A stretch of 59,787 bases of DNA, from positions 1 to 59,787 of the forward strand of contig JAZSDU010000021.1 of assembly GCA_045531335.1 (NCBI GenBank). Direction: 5' to 3'. This document shows, one piece after another, positions 55,268 to 59,787 of the stretch. The position numbers and the translations under genes were made by a program. The stretch comes from CAG-452 sp045531335 (GTDB taxonomy: Bacteria > Bacillota > Clostridia > TANB77 > CAG-508). Below the pieces are notes generated by a model. That model worked only from the letters and a program-made list of their open reading frames with translations. It was not told the origin of the DNA and did no database searches. Position 1 is the first letter of the stretch; each line of letters begins with the position of its first letter.

Positions 55268-57196
55268 ATGAAAAAAAGTGAATTTAAAAAGATGTTAAGA
55301 AAAGAAAAAAATCTAATTTTAAAAGATAGAAGGATTTTAAATGTATTATTTATTTTGGTTATTCCAATACTAATAATGGATGGATTAATACTTTTAGACC
55401 TTATAAACATGGACATACAAGCAGAAGTGCTTTTTATACATTGGATTATATATATGATAGGTTTTGCACCTGTATGTATTATAGATATAATGACAGATAG
55501 AAAAATAAATAAAATGTATAAAGAATATAGTGAAGGTAAAGATTATAAAGACACACAAAAAAGAATAAATAAGTCTTTTATTATTCTTTCAATACTACTT
55601 GTAATAGTAGCATCAGTAGAACAATTAGATTTTGCATATTCAGTTATAACAGAGAATAAACCAGTTTTATCTATAAAAGATAAAACTGAAAGTGAAAAAT
55701 ATTCTGAGAAATATGAATCTCTATTTTATGATTACTATAAAACAAGTGATGGTAATACATATATAAGAATGAAAAACTCTGAATTTGAAAGATTTTATGC
55801 TGAAAGAGTAACAATTGCTAAATATATTGAAAAGTTTAATAATAATTTAAAAGTGGCAAATATAGATAAGGAATTAGACATCTATGACTATATATATGTT
55901 GATGGAGAATATGCTTGGATTATAGAAGAAGGAAATATTGAGTTAAGGATAATGTTGGAAGAAGGAAAAATTGACCATGAAGATATAAAAGAAAAAGGAG
56001 TAGTATATTCTGCTTCTATAATATGCTTTGATAAAGAGAGTTATAAAGATGAATTTGAGCAATATTCAAAAATACTTATTGCTACAGATACTGATTGGTA
56101 TTCGGAGGAAGATATAAATAATATTTATGCGAAAGCAAATCAAGGTGAGCTTGAAAAAGGAGGGATTTACTATAACATTCTTGAAGGTAAAAATATTTTG
56201 TTATATGCAGAAAGATATTTGCAAGATTTAAAATATGATAATGAAAAATATGTTCATACATCATTAAAAGGGTCGTTGCAAGTAACATTACCAATTGATT
56301 ATGAAGGTATAGAAAAAGAAGAAGACGAATACGAATTAATATGTATAAACAGTGAAACCGGTGCTGAAATTTTTGCTAGTTACTATGTAAAAGATGCAGA
56401 AGAATATTTTTATATGACTGCAGAAGATGCATTGAACAAAATGGTAGAAGATTGCAACGCCAAGTTTACAAATATTCAAAAAATTACAGATGTAAATACA
56501 GTGATAGTTAACAATAAAGAAATGAAAGAAGTAACATATTCAGCTACATACAATGGTAATAGAATAATTTATAAAGTATCAGGGTTTAAGGTTGGAAAAA
56601 CTAATGAATATATTGTGGGTGTTTGCCATTTAATTGATGAAGAGCTATATGAAGACAAAAAAGAAGAGTTAGATAATATAAGGAATTCTATAAAAAACGA
56701 AATGGGAAATATGTATATAGGTGTAAAAGTTGCTAATGAAGAAGCTGTATATAAGAAGACGAATATAGAGGACTTGTTTAGTATAAATATTCCAACTTCT
56801 TTTAAAAAATTGAATGAAGAAGAAAAATCAAAAATGAATTGGCAAAACAATAATATTCCAGATATTGTTTATTTAAACCCAGCTTCTACGACATATATGG
56901 CTATAGAAATTGAACAATTAAAAGAAGATATAAATCTAGAGGATTATATAGAGCAAGTAGCATATCAAAGTTATTTGAAAGGTGGATTTCTAGGTAAAGA
57001 AATAAAGAAAATTAACGGAAATGATATAGGTATGGTAATAACCACAGCTGAGAATGAACAGATAGAAATGTATTGTCATTTTATAACATTTAAAAATAAA
57101 AATAATTATATAAGTGTAACTATATCAACTAGAAGAGACCTAATGTCACAATGGAATTGGGTTGCAGAAGAAATTATGGAGAGTATAGAGTTTTAG
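55268..57196 (+). CDS. unknown membrane protein with tandem PsbP-like domains
   Basis: A 642-residue protein I do not recognise. Three hydrophobic segments lie at about 25-47, 52-72 and 100-120, leaving 500 extracytoplasmic residues. That region seems to contain two domains with a PsbP/Mog1-like pattern, about 315-470 (GSLQVTLPIDYEGIEKE) and 485-640 (LFSINIPTSFKKLNEE), each ending in a long helix. The first extracytoplasmic part has an unassigned beta-rich domain. Start 55268 follows AAAGGA; upstream frame to 55244 is less likely. No neighbour explains it. Confidence 0.75.
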   Translation: MKKSEFKKMLRKEKNLILKDRRILNVLFILVIPILIMDGLILLDLINMDIQAEVLFIHWIIYMIGFAPVCIIDIMTDRKINKMYKEYSEGKDYKDTQKRINKSFIILSILLVIVASVEQLDFAYSVITENKPVLSIKDKTESEKYSEKYESLFYDYYKTSDGNTYIRMKNSEFERFYAERVTIAKYIEKFNNNLKVANIDKELDIYDYIYVDGEYAWIIEEGNIELRIMLEEGKIDHEDIKEKGVVYSASIICFDKESYKDEFEQYSKILIATDTDWYSEEDINNIYAKANQGELEKGGIYYNILEGKNILLYAERYLQDLKYDNEKYVHTSLKGSLQVTLPIDYEGIEKEEDEYELICINSETGAEIFASYYVKDAEEYFYMTAEDALNKMVEDCNAKFTNIQKITDVNTVIVNNKEMKEVTYSATYNGNRIIYKVSGFKVGKTNEYIVGVCHLIDEELYEDKKEELDNIRNSIKNEMGNMYIGVKVANEEAVYKKTNIEDLFSINIPTSFKKLNEEEKSKMNWQNNNIPDIVYLNPASTTYMAIEIEQLKEDINLEDYIEQVAYQSYLKGGFLGKEIKKINGNDIGMVITTAENEQIEMYCHFITFKNKNNYISVTISTRRDLMSQWNWVAEEIMESIEF

Positions 57197-57260
57197 AAGA
57201 TAAAGATAAAAGGAAATTATGTAAAAATATTTCTTCTAAATACATATAAGTATAAAATTT

Positions 57261-57310
57261 ACCTCTTTTGGAAATAATGTGATTAACATTATATTCCAAA
57301 GGAGGTTTTT
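57261..57310 (+). terminator. terminator after the 642-residue gene
   Basis: ACCTCTTTTGGAAATAATGT pairs with ACATTATATTCCAAAGGAGG, one bulged A, loop GATTA, then TTTTT. The GGAGG looks like a ribosome binding site but lies in the stem. Confidence 0.85.
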
Positions 57311-57434
57311 CATTTGATTAACAAGGTTTTACTTAATGTTGTGAACGGAGTGAACTACAGAAAGTTAATCCGAATTAAAAGAAGAGAAACATAGAATAAA
57401 TTTTCTTACATAAAGAAGGGAGGAAGTTTATTCT

Positions 57435-58208
57435 ATGATTAACAAGGTAGAAATATGCGGTGTGAATACTGCAAAATTACCTCTGCTATCAAATGAAGAA
57501 AAAAATGAACTATTAATAAAGATAAAAAATGGAGATAAAGATGCTAGAGAAGAATTTATAAATGGAAATTTAAGATTGGTTCTAAGTGTAGTACAACGTT
57601 TCGGAGGAAGAGGAGAAAATGCAGATGATTTATTTCAAATAGGATGTGTAGGATTAATAAAGGCAATAGACAATTTTGATATAAGTTTAAATGTACAATT
57701 TAGTACTTATGCAGTACCGATGATAATTGGGGAGATACGAAGATATTTAAGGGATAATAATCCCATAAGAGTTAGTAGATCTATAAGGGATTTAGCATAT
57801 AAAGCACTTCAAGCTAAAGAAAAACTTATCAAAGAGAATGAGAAAGAACCTACAATTGAGGAAATTGCAAAAGAAATAGGAGTAGATAAAGAAGAAATAG
57901 TAATGAGCTTAGATGCTATACAAGATCCGGTTTCGCTTCAAGAACCTATATATAATGAAGGAAGTGAAAGTATTTATATAATGGATCAAATAAAGGATAT
58001 TAAAAATACAGATGAATTATGGGCTGAAAATATAACTATTACAGAGGCTATGAAAAAATTAAATACTAGAGAAAAAACAATAATATCAAAAAGATTTTTT
58101 GATGGAAGAACTCAAATGGAAGTCGCAGAAGAAATAGGAATATCACAAGCACAAGTATCTAGACTGGAAAAAGGCGCAATAGAAAGAATAAAGAAACTAT
58201 ATAAATAG
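57435..58208 (+). CDS. sigG: sporulation sigma factor SigG
   Basis: Late forespore RNA polymerase sigma factor. The 257-residue protein begins MINKVEICGVNTAKLPLL, the anti-sigma-binding N-terminus typical of SigG. Region 2 has NLRLVLSVVQRFGGRGENADDLFQIG (in pieces: NLRLVLSVVQRF, DDLFQIGCVGLIKA) and the -10 recognition helix FSTYAVPMIIGEIRRYLRD. Region 3 follows, and region 4 has EVAEEIGISQAQVSRLEK. GGGAGG precedes the ATG. The stop codon is the first base triplet of a 72-base palindrome shared with the convergent gene. Confidence 0.95.
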   Translation: MINKVEICGVNTAKLPLLSNEEKNELLIKIKNGDKDAREEFINGNLRLVLSVVQRFGGRGENADDLFQIGCVGLIKAIDNFDISLNVQFSTYAVPMIIGEIRRYLRDNNPIRVSRSIRDLAYKALQAKEKLIKENEKEPTIEEIAKEIGVDKEEIVMSLDAIQDPVSLQEPIYNEGSESIYIMDQIKDIKNTDELWAENITITEAMKKLNTREKTIISKRFFDGRTQMEVAEEIGISQAQVSRLEKGAIERIKKLYK

Positions 58209-58277
58209 ACAAAAGGGGACAGACCCCAAAAGTCTACTTTGAATTGCAGACTTTTGGGGTCTGTCCCCTTTTGTCTA
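58206..58277. repeat. 30-base-arm palindrome acting as bidirectional terminator
   Basis: The arms 58206-58235 and 58248-58277 are exact inverted copies. Each holds AAAAGGGGACAGACCCC or its complement, with a 12-base loop. The outermost TAG and CTA are the stop codons of sigG (plus) and the ylmC-like gene (minus). It is REP-like and related in core to 45017-45084. Confidence 0.92.
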
Positions 58278-58508
58278 TATTTCTACTAATATTACATCAT
58301 CGCCAATACAATGGATGTTTTGCCAGGGAATAACTATGTCATTATTATTTGAAAACATGCTAAGTAATTTTGTACTACCTGGAACAATAATAGAAGTAAT
58401 TACTCCACTATCTAAATCAGCAGTAACATCTTGAACAAATCCTAGCCTTTTTCCATCATTTATATTAATAACTTCTTTATGTTTAAAATCTAATCCTTTT
58501 GTTTTCAT
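58275..58508 (-). CDS. YlmC/YmxH-family sporulation protein (PRC barrel)
   Basis: A 77-residue PRC-barrel protein. The pattern FKHKEVININDGKRLGFVQD, then DLDSGVITSIIVPG and IPWQNIHCIGDDVILVE, matches the YlmC/YmxH family, small proteins expressed in sporulation in Bacillota with unknown biochemical function. It is often near sigG or cell-division genes, as here. AGGAGT precedes the ATG. Confidence 0.9.
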   Translation of the reverse strand: MKTKGLDFKHKEVININDGKRLGFVQDVTADLDSGVITSIIVPGSTKLLSMFSNNNDIVIPWQNIHCIGDDVILVEI

Positions 58509-58676
58509 ACATAACTCCTAAATATAATCTAATAAAAGTATATTCAGTAAGATATAAAAAATGTTACTATATTAATATAGAAGACAAATTGAAATTTATT
58601 GTTGAAATAATTGTTGCTAAATTAATAAAGTTGAATTATAATAAGTTTGAAAAAACATAATAAAGGTGGTAATTAT

Positions 58677-59384
58677 ATGGAATTTTTCGCAAATGAAGGT
58701 AAAAGTGTAGAAATAGAAGTTAATGGAGAGATATATTTGAGACATGCAATAAAAACTAGATTTGTTAAACAAGGCGAAAGCTATATAGATATATTTAAAG
58801 AATATGTAAGCCCTATATATCAAGACGGGGATATTATTTCTAGCAGTGAGAAAATAATAGCACTATGTCAAAATAGAGTTGTAAAAAGAGAAGATATAAA
58901 AATAGGATTTTGGGCAAAGTTCTTATCAAAGTTTGCATCAAAAACTACTGCAGGAATAGGCGTTGGAGAAACAATAAAAATGCAATATGCTATAGACACA
59001 GTAGGATTATTTAAGGTTTTATGGGCAAGTGTTGCAAGTGCTGTTACAAAGTTATTTGGGAAAAGAGGAGTTTTTTACGAGATAGTAGGACAAGAAGTGA
59101 GTGGCCTAGATGGATTCTATGACCATGTATGGAAAGAATATGGAGATATAGGAATTAAGATGCCAGAAAACGCAACAGGAGTATGCAATGAAATTAAAGA
59201 GAAATTAGGTATAAGCTGTATGATAGTAGATGCTAATGATTTAGGACAAGAAATTTTGGGACATTCTTCAGATATCAAATTAACAAAACAAGAATTGAAA
59301 GATTTGATAAAAGATAATCCGGCAGGACAAGGGAAAGAATTGACACCTATTATATTAATTAGAAAGAAAAAACAAGAGGAATAA
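58677..59384 (+). CDS. CofE-like (F420-0:gamma-glutamyl ligase family) protein
   Basis: A 235-residue protein resembling coenzyme F420 gamma-glutamyl ligase. DGDIISSSEKIIALCQNRVV matches the CofE start (in pieces: YQDGDIISSSEKI, ALCQNRVV), and VDANDLGQEILGHSS matches its nucleotide/metal region, but the canonical first motif is altered. Firmicutes of this kind are not known to make F420, so the substrate is probably another glutamyl acceptor. AAAGGTGG precedes ATG 58677; the in-frame ATG-like start at 58647 has no ribosome binding site. Confidence 0.8.
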   Translation: MEFFANEGKSVEIEVNGEIYLRHAIKTRFVKQGESYIDIFKEYVSPIYQDGDIISSSEKIIALCQNRVVKREDIKIGFWAKFLSKFASKTTAGIGVGETIKMQYAIDTVGLFKVLWASVASAVTKLFGKRGVFYEIVGQEVSGLDGFYDHVWKEYGDIGIKMPENATGVCNEIKEKLGISCMIVDANDLGQEILGHSSDIKLTKQELKDLIKDNPAGQGKELTPIILIRKKKQEE

Positions 59385-59412
59385 AATACCAGTAAAAAAA
59401 ATTAAAATTATG

Positions 59413-59441
59413 TTGACAAGATTTATAGAAAATGGTATTAT
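59413..59441 (+). promoter_or_regulatory. upstream rRNA-operon-type promoter P1
   Basis: TTGACA (59413-59418), 17 bases, TATTAT (59436-59441), in a 400-base gene-free stretch that leads to the window end. Confidence 0.75.
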
Positions 59442-59596
59442 AAGAATGTACCAAGTAAATATGAAGACATATTTTATATAATATATACAAAATATAAAAT
59501 TAGTAATATTTTAGGACACTTAAAATTAATCTTAGAACTGTAAAAATTGCTAATTTTTTTGTGCTCAAAAATATTAAAAAAATTTTAAAAAAAGTG

Positions 59597-59625
59597 TTGA
59601 CATTTAAAAACTTGGGTAGTATAAT
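59597..59625 (+). promoter_or_regulatory. downstream rRNA-operon-type promoter P2 and leader
   Basis: TTGACA (59597-59602), 17 bases, TATAAT (59620-59625). The leader that follows has GTTCCGC-AAAAAG-GGAAC and GTACATTGAAAA, a pattern common before clostridial 16S genes. The rRNA itself would start just beyond the window. Confidence 0.72.
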
Positions 59626-59787
59626 AATGAACGTTCCGCAAAAAGGGAACGCAAAAGTACATTGAAAAATAAACAATAAATTCCTTTAAGAGAATACTTT
59701 GAAGTATTCGTACTCAAAAAGAAGAATTGGAGAAAACCAAGCAAAAAAACGCAAGTGTAAAAAATGAGTTAGAAACTCTTAAAAATT

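Noticed and set aside
57314..57394. 26-codon TTG-started frame before sigG as an annotated gene
   Set aside because: Its ribosome binding site is part of the terminator stem at 57261-57310; kept only as a low-interest finding.

Overview
The window looks like a chromosomal segment of a very AT-rich, endospore-forming Clostridia-type Bacillota, probably an uncultured gut commensal. Evidence: sporulation genes (sigG, a ylmC/ymxH-type gene, an M14 endopeptidase of the EndoI type), an ECF vitamin transporter under a THF riboswitch, AGA-dominated arginine codons, near-consensus TTGACA-17-TATAAT promoters and strong GGAGG-type ribosome binding sites. The last 400 bases carry two strong promoters and a leader like those in front of an rRNA operon.

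Layout. 1-1133: an IS481-like insertion sequence. 1.2-8.2 kb: VanW-domain surface protein, tRNA-Lys, CorA-type transporter, ABC-F ATPase, HD-GYP response regulator, DnaJ-like chaperone. 8.3-11.1 kb: two small unknown proteins and a VirD4/TraG coupling ATPase with no other conjugation genes. 11.1-21.8 kb: a histidine kinase, a 2479-residue dimodular NRPS ending in a reductase domain (C-A-T-C-A-T-R, a peptide-aldehyde/pyrazinone type assembly line) and, divergently, an HtrA protease. 21.8-24.4 kb: M14 endopeptidase, GC-rich palindromic element, deoC. 24.5-27.9 kb: THF riboswitch, a FolT-FolC fusion, EcfA and EcfT. 28.0-31.7 kb: AntA/AntB-like gene, comM, dprA, yraN. 31.8-38.8 kb: YgjV-like protein, OFA transporter, a repeat-flanked islet, methyltransferase, histidine phosphatase, tRNA-Pro, adenine deaminase. 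38.9-43.3 kb: sialidase-like protein, an array of toxin-immunity genes, tRNA-Arg(ACG). 43.4-48.3 kb: Rieske oxidoreductase, FemX-like transferase, SOS-type dinD, a HEAT-like gene, tRNA-Arg(TCT). 48.3-59.8 kb: GDT1-like and YkvI-like membrane proteins, DUF5711-like protein, CvpA, LCP protein, DacF-like carboxypeptidase, ComEA, an unknown membrane protein, SigG, YlmC/YmxH, CofE-like protein and the rRNA-type promoters.

The most striking feature: six otherwise well-formed genes (virD4, ecfA, comM twice, dprA, a DUF5711-like gene, cvpA) are interrupted by a +1 shift. At every one of the seven sites the zero frame runs into an in-frame CGG codon, and skipping its C restores the conserved protein with a glycine (GGA or GGT). 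I read CGG on both strands against each gene's frame. In-frame CGG appears at these seven sites and only once elsewhere, in a gene that looks foreign. Three of the four genes hit in a recognisable motif are hit in the Walker A loop. This suggests that CGG is an unassigned or starved codon that works as a +1 recoding signal, perhaps by quadruplet decoding of CGGN as glycine. The two arginine tRNAs in the window (anticodons ACG and TCT) do not read CGG. Sequencing or assembly error is the main alternative and must be excluded.

Together the genes describe a sporulating commensal with a competence gene set (ComM, DprA, YraN, ComEA), folate scavenging with trapping, a protease-inhibitor type natural product, and several accessory islets lying on the 3' side of tRNA genes.
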